Below are positions 1-5,780 of a DNA stretch of 8,928 nucleotides, in pieces. This stretch comes from Nitrosospira multiformis. Its GTDB lineage: Bacteria; Pseudomonadota; Gammaproteobacteria; Burkholderiales; UBA11063. The first letter of the stretch is position 1, and the number at the start of each line of letters is the position of its first letter. The stretch spans positions 1 through 8,928 of the forward strand of contig DYTA01000039.1 in assembly GCA_020726205.1 (NCBI GenBank). Reading direction: 5' to 3'. The position numbers and the translations under genes were made by a program. Under the pieces are notes generated by a model that made no database searches, was not told where the DNA came from, and was given only the letters and a program-made list of their open reading frames with translations.

Positions 1-641
1 GTTTCACTTTTTTCCATTGCATCATCCATAATTTCCTGGATGAGGGAAGCATGTAAGTCACTAGCCGTTTTTGCTAATTTATGACTAATAAAATGTAATC
101 TTGCCATTTCAAGACCTTGTAAATTAGTACCATGAATCGCTACAACTTGTTGTTTAATATCTGCTACCTGTTGCGTCATATCAGAAATTTGCTGATTAAA
201 TTTAGTAACTTGTTGATTATACCTATATTTTAAAATTCTTAGTTCCGTTTTAGCTGGTTTAATATTAGTCTTGAACCCTACCAAAGTTGTCATAGCTCCA
301 ACATACCTAACTAAATTTGACTCAATATCTGGATAATAATCAAGATTTTTAATTGTCTGAAGAGCACCTGCACGGTTATCCATAAAATTAGTTTTAGTTA
401 AACTTGATACAGATAAAATAATTTTATCGTTATTATCCTTTTGTTCCTTAATTAGTAATGCATCTTGGTCTAACTTATCCATTTTAGCATCTAAATCTAT
501 CGTTTGTTGGTATACATTATTAGCAATATATTTATCACGCCAATGATTAAATCCATAATAAGCACTAATAATAAATAAACCGATAATTACGATAAATAAT
601 AATTTTTTCTTATTATTAGATATATCTCGCTCATTTTGCAT
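1..641 (-). CDS. Membrane-anchored coiled-coil protein of unknown function (3' end beyond window)
   Basis: This frame is open from an ATG at 641 to the left edge without a stop, giving 213 complete codons; the C-terminus lies outside the window. A GGAG ribosome binding site at 650-647 sits 5 bases before the ATG, which supports the start. The N-terminus is charged (MQNERDISNNKKK), followed by one hydrophobic segment at about residues 14-29 (LLFIVIIGLFIISAYY), which looks like an uncleaved signal anchor. The rest is hydrophilic and Gln/Lys/Asp-rich. Residues about 143-170 have regular spacing of hydrophobic residues and many Gln (NQQISDMTQQVADIKQQVVA), consistent with a coiled coil outside the cytoplasmic membrane. 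The start lies inside the 3' end of the acyltransferase gene (11-base overlap), so the two are probably translationally coupled. I do not recognise the family and assign no function; a role beside the acyltransferase in surface modification is only a guess from context. Confidence 0.8.
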   Translation of the reverse strand, partial: MQNERDISNNKKKLLFIVIIGLFIISAYYGFNHWRDKYIANNVYQQTIDLDAKMDKLDQDALLIKEQKDNNDKIILSVSSLTKTNFMDNRAGALQTIKNLDYYPDIESNLVRYVGAMTTLVGFKTNIKPAKTELRILKYRYNQQVTKFNQQISDMTQQVADIKQQVVAIHGTNLQGLEMARLHFISHKLAKTASDLHASLIQEIMDDAMEKSE

Positions 642-1719
642 TTTTTCTCCGGAATAATAGATAATTAATGAAATTAATATTTGGCAACTCCAAACCATAA
701 TAACCACACCAAGCAATAATACTAGCAAGAATAAAGGTAATAATTTTTACGGCTATTATTGAATAATGCGGTAGTAATAAATAACTTAAACCAAATAAAA
801 TAGGTAAATGGAATAAATATAAAGAATAAGAAACTTTACCATAAAACCTAAATGGCAACCAACTCAAAAACACTTTGAACCACTGATTGTGAATGCTATT
901 TATAATAATTAATGCACTACCTAATGCAATAATTAACTCATGCAACATTCTATTTGAAATTTTACCAAATAAAATATAATTACTAAAATAAAGCAAAACA
1001 CCAAAAAATAAAAAAAGTGGATTAGCTAATAAAATTAATTTACCATAAAAACGATATATAAATACTCCAAGTATAAAATACCAACCATAATACAGAATAC
1101 CTTGCCATGAGTTACCCAATAAGTCACCATGAGCATATAATAAGTAACTAGATATTAATAAAAAACTAATAACAGCACAATTAATTAACCAATGACTACG
1201 CCAAATTAACCATAATAAAATAGGAAAAAATATTGACAACCACATTTCATAAAATAATGACCAAGTTGCGACATCAAGACTATTACCTTCATGATAGAGT
1301 AAGGTTAACGAACCAAGAATCATGGTCTTATCAAATGTTGTTTGCGACCAAATATAAAACCAATCGGTTAAATTATTACCAGCCAAAGCAGAAGGAATAT
1401 AATGTTTTATCAATAATAACAAGCTTGCAGATAACAAAATTGCCACATAATAAGCAGGATAAATTCGAAAAAATCTTTTCAAAATAAAATTGCCATAATT
1501 ATTAAATTCAAAATTTCGCAATTGATGACTTAGCACAAACCCACTTAAAACAAAAAATAGAATTACAGCTTCGTGTCCTGCACAAAAAAATAACCAAGGT
1601 CGTAATCGGTCATCTGAAGCATGATTCATTTCCCAAAAATGCTGAAAAATAACCATTACTGCAGCTAGCCCTCTTAATGAGTCTAAACCATGGAACTTAT
1701 GATTAGTTGTATTAATAAT
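631..1719 (-). CDS. Acyltransferase-3 family integral membrane protein, start codon unusual
   Basis: A polytopic membrane protein of the acyltransferase-3 family (OafA/NodX type). Known members transfer acetyl or other acyl groups to sugars of surface polysaccharides across the inner membrane. The frame is about 362 residues if read from ATT at 1719, close to the usual family length. Visible landmarks are HGLDSLRGLAAV then VIFQHF at the N-terminus, with the conserved His at about residue 27; KRFFRIYP with the conserved Arg pair at about 82/85; and the late FYGKVSYSLYLFHLP motif. Many hydrophobic segments lie between. The first ATG in frame is at 1656, but starting there would remove the conserved LDSLRG segment. 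Upstream codons remain open to a stop at 1734-1732 and contain no ATG, GTG or TTG. I therefore give the frame from ATT 1719 (ATT 1716 is equally possible). A one-base indel joining it to the out-of-frame ATG at 1724 is the main alternative. It starts 8 bases after the deformylase stop. The substrate is unknown. Confidence 0.85.
   Translation of the reverse strand: MINTTNHKFHGLDSLRGLAAVMVIFQHFWEMNHASDDRLRPWLFFCAGHEAVILFFVLSGFVLSHQLRNFEFNNYGNFILKRFFRIYPAYYVAILLSASLLLLIKHYIPSALAGNNLTDWFYIWSQTTFDKTMILGSLTLLYHEGNSLDVATWSLFYEMWLSIFFPILLWLIWRSHWLINCAVISFLLISSYLLYAHGDLLGNSWQGILYYGWYFILGVFIYRFYGKLILLANPLFLFFGVLLYFSNYILFGKISNRMLHELIIALGSALIIINSIHNQWFKVFLSWLPFRFYGKVSYSLYLFHLPILFGLSYLLLPHYSIIAVKIITFILASIIAWCGYYGLELPNINFINYLLFRRKNAK
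647..650 (-). promoter_or_regulatory. Ribosome binding site for the coiled-coil gene, inside the acyltransferase gene
   Basis: GGAG on the minus strand, 5 bases before the ATG at 641-639. It lies within the last codons of the upstream acyltransferase, whose stop is at 631-633. Ribosomes finishing the acyltransferase could re-initiate here. Confidence 0.65.
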
Positions 1720-1723
1720 TGCA

Positions 1724-1729
1724 TCCTTT
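1724..1729 (-). promoter_or_regulatory. Ribosome binding site bearing on the acyltransferase start
   Basis: AAAGGA on the minus strand overlaps the deformylase stop codon. It is 4 bases before ATT at 1719 and 7 bases before ATT at 1716, both in frame with the acyltransferase. The ATG at 1724-1722 overlaps the motif itself, so this site cannot serve it, and that ATG opens only a 13-codon frame ending at TAG 1685-1683. The spacing favours an ATT start, a rare initiation codon known from infC. Confidence 0.5.
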
Positions 1730-2246
1730 ATTTATCAGCATCAACATAACTTAAAGATCTTAAATCATTCATTCGCATAGGATATAACATACCATCTAAG
1801 TGGTCATACTCATGTTGAAAAACTCTTGCAAAAAACCCATCATCTTCACCCCGATACAAATTGCCAAATTGATCAAAATACTGATAAGAAATTTTTACAG
1901 AGCGATTTACTGTACCACGAAGGCCTGGCAATGACAAACACCCTTCATTAAAAGATATTTGCTCATTAGATACGGACAATATTTCTGGATTAATAATAAT
2001 TTTTCGAGGGCAGTCGCCAGTGTTACTATAACGAGTAATATCTTTTTGATAATATTCAATGATAAATATTCGTTTATTAATTCCAATCTGTGGCGCAGCT
2101 ATTCCAACACCGCCAAAATGATGTTGCGTATCACTTAAATTATCAATTAAATTTAGTAATTCGATTGAATTAAATTCGCTAGATGTAACTGCAACTGATT
2201 TTTCTAATAAACAAGGCTCACCCATACGACGAATAGAAACTATCAT
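1728..2246 (-). CDS. def: Peptide deformylase (172 aa), probable secondary paralogue
   Basis: Removes the N-formyl group from the initiator methionine of new proteins in the cytoplasm, using a bound metal (usually Fe2+). All three family motifs are intact: GVGIAAPQ at residues 46-53, EGCLS at 101-105 with metal ligand Cys103, and QHEYDH at 144-149 with ligands His145 and His149 and catalytic Glu146. The length of 172 fits the family. The segment after the first motif (about residues 64-85) is longer than in the E. coli enzyme. The opening IRRMGEPCL resembles a second, non-fmt-linked type of deformylase found in some proteobacteria. No fmt gene is adjacent, which also suggests a paralogue rather than the main def; this is an inference. 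AGGA lies 10 bases before the ATG. It heads a minus-strand cluster with the acyltransferase and coiled-coil genes. Confidence 0.93.
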   Translation of the reverse strand: MIVSIRRMGEPCLLEKSVAVTSSEFNSIELLNLIDNLSDTQHHFGGVGIAAPQIGINKRIFIIEYYQKDITRYSNTGDCPRKIIINPEILSVSNEQISFNEGCLSLPGLRGTVNRSVKISYQYFDQFGNLYRGEDDGFFARVFQHEYDHLDGMLYPMRMNDLRSLSYVDADK

Positions 2247-2367
2247 TATCTTATAATCCTAACTAAATTAATTAATGTTATAATCATTTCTAGTAAACCT
2301 TTAATTATAACAGATTAGCTTATCTATTTTATGTGATTATTTTTAGAATATAGGTCGACACATTATC
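2247..2367. promoter_or_regulatory. Divergent intergenic region carrying probable def and lpxH promoters
   Basis: This 121-base, very AT-rich gap separates divergent starts, so it should hold promoters in both directions. An exact TATAAT occurs on the minus strand at 2309-2304 (leader about 50 bases to def) and on the plus strand at 2252-2257 and 2279-2284 (leader about 75 bases or more to lpxH). Convincing -35 elements are lacking: the best for def, ATAAAA at 2332-2327 with a 17-base spacer, matches 3 of 6. Individual assignments are tentative because TATAAT is common by chance in such sequence. Confidence 0.35.
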
Positions 2368-3084
2368 ATGAGATTAATATTTATTTCAGACTTACACCTT
2401 TCACCTAACACAATAGCCGCAAATCAAAAATTCTATCAACTATTAGAACAATGGTATGGAAAAATTGATGGTTTATATATTCTTGGTGATTTCTTTGATT
2501 ATTGGATTGGTGATGACGACGAAAATCAATTTACCAAAGAAATTAGCTCTCAATTTGCCAAATTTAGTAAACTCCATCCAATTTATTTTCGTGGTGGAAA
2601 TCATGATTTTGCACTAGGTAAAATATTTGCTAAAAAAAGTGGAATACATCTAATCCCAGACTTACATACAATTAAAGTAGAAGATAAAACAATATTACTA
2701 AGTCATGGTGACACGTTCTGCACACTAGATATTGGTTATCAAAAACTAAAATCGATAATCCAAAATCCTATTGTCATGTTTATTTTAAAAAAAATTCCAC
2801 TTTCTTGGAGATATAAATTAAAAGAGTTGCTCGAAAAAAAATCACACACAACTCACAACATGAAACCAGAACACTACTATATGGTGGTTAATGAAACGAT
2901 TCATACTTTAGCTAAACAATCTCATGCTAACATTGTCATTCACGGACATACTCATAGACCAGGATGCTATACAAGTAATTTAAACAATCATCAAATAACT
3001 CGTTACGAAATTCCAGATTGGCAAGATAATCCAATTGGTGGATATATTGAGTTATTCGAAAATAAAATCAATATCATTCAATAA
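2368..3084 (+). CDS. lpxH: UDP-2,3-diacylglucosamine diphosphatase LpxH
   Basis: Hydrolyses UDP-2,3-diacylglucosamine to lipid X (2,3-diacylglucosamine 1-phosphate) and UMP, the fourth step of lipid A synthesis, at the inner face of the cytoplasmic membrane. It is a calcineurin-like metallophosphatase with motifs in order: SDLHL (Asp8, His10), GDFFDYWIGDD (Asp41), GGNHD (Asn78), SHGDTFCTLD (His113) and HGHTHRP (His192, His194, His196). The middle section with YQKLKSIIQNP and LSWRYKLKELLEKKS matches the LpxH helical insertion, and the length of 238 is typical (E. coli 240). One oddity is that the usual GNRDF motif reads GGNHDF, with His79 at the position of the conserved Arg. The ATG at 2368 fits the family N-terminus, but the ribosome binding site is weak (AGG about 13 bases upstream). 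No clear terminator follows; only an inverted repeat lies just after the stop. Confidence 0.93.
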   Translation: MRLIFISDLHLSPNTIAANQKFYQLLEQWYGKIDGLYILGDFFDYWIGDDDENQFTKEISSQFAKFSKLHPIYFRGGNHDFALGKIFAKKSGIHLIPDLHTIKVEDKTILLSHGDTFCTLDIGYQKLKSIIQNPIVMFILKKIPLSWRYKLKELLEKKSHTTHNMKPEHYYMVVNETIHTLAKQSHANIVIHGHTHRPGCYTSNLNNHQITRYEIPDWQDNPIGGYIELFENKINIIQ

Positions 3085-3087
3085 CTC

Positions 3088-3117
3088 ATGCAAATAAACA
3101 TTTAACTTTATTTGCAT
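3088..3117. repeat. 11-bp inverted repeat just after lpxH, overlapping the next -35 element
   Basis: ATGCAAATAAA (3088-3098) and TTTATTTGCAT (3107-3117) are perfect inverted copies around an 8-base loop. The left arm begins 3 bases after the lpxH stop, and the right arm contains the TTGCAT proposed as the -35 of the small downstream gene. No T-run follows, so it is a poor intrinsic terminator. It could be an mRNA 3'-end stem, an operator, or chance in AT-rich DNA. Confidence 0.45.
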
Positions 3118-3140
3118 TGCACAACAAAATATGATACAAT
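3112..3140 (+). promoter_or_regulatory. Probable promoter of the small exported-protein gene
   Basis: TTGCAT (3112-3117), a 17-base spacer and TACAAT (3135-3140; 5 of 6 matches to TATAAT). A TG at 3132-3133 gives an extended -10 (TGATACAAT). Transcription would begin near 3147, leaving a leader of about 90 bases before the ATG at 3238. This is the best-formed promoter in the window and fits a highly expressed single gene with its own terminator. Confidence 0.6.
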
Positions 3141-3147
3141 ATTAACC

Positions 3148-3171
3148 TAATGTATTATATCGTTTACATTA
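3148..3171 (+). repeat. 7-bp inverted repeat at the start of the small gene's leader
   Basis: TAATGTA (3148-3154) and TACATTA (3165-3171) flank a 10-base loop. The repeat sits right at the predicted transcript start, so it could form a 5'-end stem or be an operator. It is short and AT-rich, so chance is possible. Confidence 0.35.
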
Positions 3172-3185
3172 TTAAATAATTAACG

Positions 3186-3205
3186 ATAATTTATATATAA
3201 ATTAT
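3186..3205 (+). repeat. 20-bp perfect palindrome in the small gene's leader
   Basis: ATAATTTATATATAAATTAT is an exact palindrome ending 19 bases before the AAGGAA ribosome binding site (3225-3230). As RNA it could fold into a weak A-U stem; as DNA it resembles a symmetric protein-binding site. All its bases are A or T, which raises the odds of chance. Confidence 0.4.
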
Positions 3206-3237
3206 TCAATTTTATCAAACTTTTAAGGAAATTCTAT

Positions 3238-3426
3238 ATGAAAAAATTATTAGCTGTATTAATCGCTGGTGCTTTCGCTACTTCTGCTTTTGCTGCTGAA
3301 GCTTCTGCTCCTGTTAAAGCTGAAAAACCTGCTGCTTCTAAAGCGCACAAAAAATCACACAAAAAAGCGGCTAAAAAACACGCTTCTAAACCAGCTGCAC
3401 ACGCTCAAGCTTCTGCTGCTAAATAA
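3238..3426 (+). CDS. Small exported Ala/Lys/His-rich protein, Asr-like (62 aa)
   Basis: The N-terminus is a classic Sec signal peptide: MKK, a hydrophobic core, then AFA with predicted cleavage after Ala19. The mature part is about 43 residues made almost wholly of Ala, Lys, Ser, His and Pro (for example KAHKKSHKKAAKKHASK). It has 11 Lys and 4 His against 2 Glu, so it is strongly basic and probably disordered in the periplasm. Composition and layout resemble the acid-shock protein Asr of enterobacteria, but low-complexity similarity is weak evidence of homology and no function is assigned. AAGGAA at 3225-3230, 7 bases before the ATG, is a good ribosome binding site. Codon use is unlike its neighbours: 19 of 22 Ala codons are GCT and all 4 His codons are CAC. 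With the good promoter and strong terminator, this suggests high, separate expression. A second open frame across the same DNA is a shadow of this gene. Confidence 0.85.
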   Translation: MKKLLAVLIAGAFATSAFAAEASAPVKAEKPAASKAHKKSHKKAAKKHASKPAAHAQASAAK

Positions 3427-3454
3427 TTATTTGCGTTCTTTAGAGCGTTTAATA

Positions 3455-3492
3455 AAACAAAAAACCGAGAGTATTATCTCGGTTTTTTGTTT
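3455..3492 (+). terminator. Strong intrinsic terminator after the small exported-protein gene
   Basis: A perfect 16-bp stem (3455-3470 with 3477-3492) closes a 6-base loop, with CCGAGA/TCTCGG at the loop end. The descending arm contains TTTTTTGTTT, giving the U-run, and the ascending arm supplies A's, so it could work in both directions. It starts 29 bases after the stop codon at 3426 and separates this gene from greA. Confidence 0.9.
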
Positions 3493-3519
3493 GCATATTT
3501 TAATTAATTAGCTTAAAAT
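3491..3519 (+). promoter_or_regulatory. Candidate greA promoter
   Basis: TTGCAT (3491-3496), a 17-base spacer and TAAAAT (3514-3519), with the same -35 hexamer and spacing as the promoter at 3112-3140. Transcription would start near 3526 and give greA a leader of about 140 bases containing two hairpins. An alternative -10, TATAAT at 3646-3651, lies only about 17 bases before the greA ATG and lacks a good -35. Confidence 0.4.
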
Positions 3520-3537
3520 CATGCCATGAAAAATTTT

Positions 3538-3551
3538 GCCACTTTGGTGGC
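3538..3551 (+). repeat. Small GC-rich hairpin in the greA leader region
   Basis: GCCAC and GTGGC pair around a TTTG loop and are followed by TTATTTTATT (3552-3561). The 5-bp stem plus T-rich tail has the form of a weak terminator or attenuator. The G+C content stands out in this AT-rich stretch. Confidence 0.35.
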
Positions 3552-3576
3552 TTATTTTATTAGAAGTTAAAAACCA

Positions 3577-3629
3577 TAAGCTTTTTAATAAGTAGGATAA
3601 TGAAATAATTTTACTTATTAAAAAGCTTA
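3577..3629 (+). repeat. 18-bp perfect inverted repeat upstream of greA
   Basis: Arms at 3577-3594 and 3612-3629 (core AAGCTTTTTAATAAGTA) are exact inverted copies around a 17-base loop, 38 bases before the greA start. No T-run follows, so it is not a typical terminator. In a long greA transcript it would form a stable leader stem. If transcription starts from TATAAT 3646-3651 instead, it would be an upstream DNA site. Confidence 0.6.
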
Positions 3630-3667
3630 AAATTTATTTATTTTATATAATGGAAATCTAAAAACTT

Positions 3668-4147
3668 ATGCAAAAATACCCAATGACTCAAAAAGGTGCT
3701 CAGTTACTACAAGAGGAACTAGCTCGATTAAAAAGTGTAGAAAGATCAAGTGTAATTCAAGCAATTGCTGAAGCACGAAGTCACGGCGATATATCAGAAA
3801 ATGCAGAATATGATGCAGCAAAAGAAAAACAAGCCTTTATTGAAGGACGTATTGCTGAAATTGAATCCAAATTATCTCAAGCTCAAATCATCGATATATC
3901 AAATCTAAATAGTGATGGAAAAGTAGTTTTTGGTGCAACAATTCGTATCTTAGATCTAGAAAGTGATGAAGAAACTAGTTATCAAATTGTTGGCGATGAC
4001 GAAGCAGATGTAAAAATTCGCAAAATATCAGTTAATACTCCCGTTGCTCGCAGTTTAATCGGCAAACACATTGGTGATGTGGTTGAAGTTAAAGTGCCAA
4101 ATGGCATCAAAGAATATGAAATAATTGCAATTGAATTTATTGAATAG
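3668..4147 (+). CDS. greA: Transcription elongation factor GreA
   Basis: Binds the RNA polymerase secondary channel and stimulates cleavage of backtracked RNA, rescuing stalled complexes. The 159 residues match the normal length (158 in E. coli). The N-terminal coiled-coil hairpin (about 1-75) carries the hallmark [20 protein letters not shown], with the catalytic acidic residues Asp41 and Glu44 at its tip. The C-terminal FKBP-like domain (about 80-159) contains [27 protein letters not shown] and [14 protein letters not shown]. The ATG at 3668 gives the family N-terminus ([12 protein letters not shown]). The ribosome binding site is poor: GGAA lies about 12 bases or more upstream. The gene is not in an obvious operon; the region before it carries two hairpins, and the gap after it has no strong terminator. 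Confidence 0.96.
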   Translation: MQKYPMTQKGAQLLQEELARLKSVERSSVIQAIAEARSHGDISENAEYDAAKEKQAFIEGRIAEIESKLSQAQIIDISNLNSDGKVVFGATIRILDLESDEETSYQIVGDDEADVKIRKISVNTPVARSLIGKHIGDVVEVKVPNGIKEYEIIAIEFIE

Positions 4148-4244
4148 TTATCACTAAAAGTTAGTTCTCTTCCATAATATACAGAGCATCAATTTTATAA
4201 ATTCATACATATTTATAATTGTTTTAAATCTTTACTGATGATTC

Positions 4245-4253
4245 TGTTATAAT
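4245..4253 (+). promoter_or_regulatory. Probable extended -10 promoter of the MarC-family gene
   Basis: TGTTATAAT gives TG plus an exact TATAAT at 4248-4253, with start near 4260 and a leader of about 23 bases. No clear -35 is present, which extended -10 promoters can lack. GAG lies 7 bases before the ATG at 4283. The rest of the 135-base gap after greA shows only a weak, imperfect stem around 4190-4221. Confidence 0.5.
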
Positions 4254-4282
4254 GATGATTATTGATTATTTAGAGTAACAAT

Positions 4283-4927
4283 ATGTCTAATTACTTACAA
4301 ATATTTATTACCTTACTAAGTTTATTAAATCCTATTTTGGCAATTAGTCAATATCTAGAATTAACTAAAAGTATGGATAAAGAAACCAAATATGATATCA
4401 CAATGGTTTGTGGATTGTCTGTATTTGGAATATTAACAGTATTTTTATTTGTGGGTGGATATATCATGCAAGGTTTGAGTATTCATGAATACTCACTAAG
4501 ACTTGGCGGTGGTGTAATACTGCTAATTGTTGGAATCAGAGTTATTTTAAGCGATGATTCTTCTGGTGCAGGAGATCGTGCACTTAGTGCAGAACATAAA
4601 ATAGATACAAAAAGATTTAGAACTCTTGGAGTAAGTCCACTAGCATTGCCAATGGTAGTTGGACCAGCTAGTCTGGTTTTAATAATTATTTATGGACAAG
4701 ATGCACCAAATATGTTAAGTAAATTTATTATTATGCTAATAATTGCAATCTTAGCAGTAATAATTACTTTAACTTTTTTACTAGCTGATTACATCGCTAA
4801 AGCAATCGGAGAAGTTGGTATCGTTGTAATCACAAAAAGTATGGGTCTAATTCTAACCGCTATTGCATTTGAAATGATTGTAGCAGGCATGCAAACAGTA
4901 GTACCGATGTTAACAAAAAATATCTAA
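4283..4927 (+). CDS. MarC-family (UPF0056) integral membrane protein
   Basis: A 214-residue polytopic inner-membrane protein with about six hydrophobic segments. Landmarks of the MarC/UPF0056 (NAAT) family are LSLLNPILAISQYLELT near the N-terminus, LRLGGGVILLIVGIRVI (about 73-89), SPLALPMVVGPASLV (about 117-131) and a late TKSMGLILTAIAFEMIVAGMQ segment. Length is normal. The biochemical function of most members is not settled; the early link of marC to multiple antibiotic resistance was not borne out, and some relatives are proposed amino-acid exporters. It appears to be transcribed alone from its own promoter. Its stop lies 13 bases from the end of the convergent YdcF-like gene, with no terminator visible between them. 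Confidence 0.9.
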   Translation: MSNYLQIFITLLSLLNPILAISQYLELTKSMDKETKYDITMVCGLSVFGILTVFLFVGGYIMQGLSIHEYSLRLGGGVILLIVGIRVILSDDSSGAGDRALSAEHKIDTKRFRTLGVSPLALPMVVGPASLVLIIIYGQDAPNMLSKFIIMLIIAILAVIITLTFLLADYIAKAIGEVGIVVITKSMGLILTAIAFEMIVAGMQTVVPMLTKNI

Positions 4928-4940
4928 GATAAAACAAACA

Positions 4941-5705
4941 TTATAGATTTATATCAAATATATATCCATATATTTCATGCAGTATTGCTGCTACAGTACT
5001 CATTGCACTTGCAGTAGGTATAAACCATAGTAATGGTAGTTTATAATAACCAAGAGAATAATAACCAGTTGCTCCTGGAATTACTTTAATGCCATTTTGT
5101 TCAAATAAAGCTTTAGCTCTACGCATATGACTTACAGAAGTTACCAATACTATTTTTGAAATACCGTATTGCTGTAAAATTCTAGAAGTATATTTTGCAT
5201 TTTCACTAGTAGTCTTTGAATCAGGCTCCAAATAAATATCATTCTCAACATCAAATTCATTCACCAATGCTTTTTTCATTAAACTCGCTTCAGAATCTTT
5301 ACTATCAATTGCTCCACCAGATACAAAAATTGGTAAATCAATATTTTTTTTCGCCAAAAAAGCTGCATAACGAATACGCACAAATGTATCAGCATTTGAT
5401 ACGGCATTAACATCATACTCATCAGAACCTGTATTTACCCCACCCCCTAGTAACACAATAGCTTGTGCTTGCTTTAAAGCTGATATTTTTAATGGTACTG
5501 GAGCAATAAATTTATTTAATTTATATGCAACATATGGTGTGGACTGTAAAATTAAAGTTAAACAACCAAAAATAATTAAAGTTATTCTTTTTGTGCGTTG
5601 CAACTTGATAAATACCACACCAAGTAATATAATGATTAACGAATTAAGTGGTGGTAACAAAAAACTTTGTAATAATCGATGAATAAAAATAGTAACCATA
5701 ATCAT
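4941..5705 (-). CDS. YdcF/ElyC-like DUF218 membrane protein
   Basis: Two N-terminal hydrophobic segments (about residues 9-33 and 41-63) precede a DUF218 domain from about residue 80. Family motifs are clear: AIVLLGGG (82-89), RYAAFLA, FVSGG (127-131), LEPDSKTTSENA (159-170) and VLVTSVSHMRRAKALF (186-201). The architecture matches ElyC, an E. coli inner-membrane protein needed for normal peptidoglycan assembly at low temperature, and other YdcF relatives of uncertain activity; a similar envelope role here is inferred. A short hydrophobic patch near the C-terminus may touch the membrane. There is no good ribosome binding site. The second ATG, at 5699, has TTGG 9 bases upstream and may be the true start, which would remove only two residues. 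It is divergent from phaB, with 75 bases between starts. Confidence 0.87.
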   Translation of the reverse strand: MIMVTIFIHRLLQSFLLPPLNSLIIILLGVVFIKLQRTKRITLIIFGCLTLILQSTPYVAYKLNKFIAPVPLKISALKQAQAIVLLGGGVNTGSDEYDVNAVSNADTFVRIRYAAFLAKKNIDLPIFVSGGAIDSKDSEASLMKKALVNEFDVENDIYLEPDSKTTSENAKYTSRILQQYGISKIVLVTSVSHMRRAKALFEQNGIKVIPGATGYYSLGYYKLPLLWFIPTASAMSTVAAILHEIYGYIFDINL

Positions 5706-5780
5706 TTACCAAACTAAAATTAACAGGTTATGTAATATATAAAATTGATCTAGCAATATTTTATCTTAAAGGAGCGTCAA

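Noticed and set aside
1233..1487. Plus-strand open frame of 84 codons
   Set aside because: It lies wholly antisense within the acyltransferase gene, has no ribosome binding site and a composition expected from the opposite strand.
1683..1724. 13-codon ATG frame between def and the acyltransferase gene
   Set aside because: Its ATG overlaps the only ribosome binding site and the peptide shows nothing recognisable; it more likely reflects a non-ATG start or frameshift of the acyltransferase than a separate gene.
3269..3511. Plus-strand open frame of 80 codons, Leu-rich
   Set aside because: It is a shifted reading of the GCT-rich small exported-protein gene (GCT read as CTG/CTT-type Leu codons) and runs through the intrinsic terminator.
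4190..4221. Imperfect AT-rich stem after greA
   Set aside because: The arms need a two-base bulge, contain almost no G or C and lack a T-run, so it does not stand out from AT-rich background.
5216..5410. Plus-strand open frame of 64 codons
   Set aside because: It is antisense within the conserved DUF218 domain gene, with no ribosome binding site or recognisable motif.
5706..5780. Promoter hexamers before phaB (TTAACA 5720-5725, TAATAT 5733-5738)
   Set aside because: The spacing between plausible -35 and -10 elements is wrong; a promoter surely lies here or nearby but I cannot place it.
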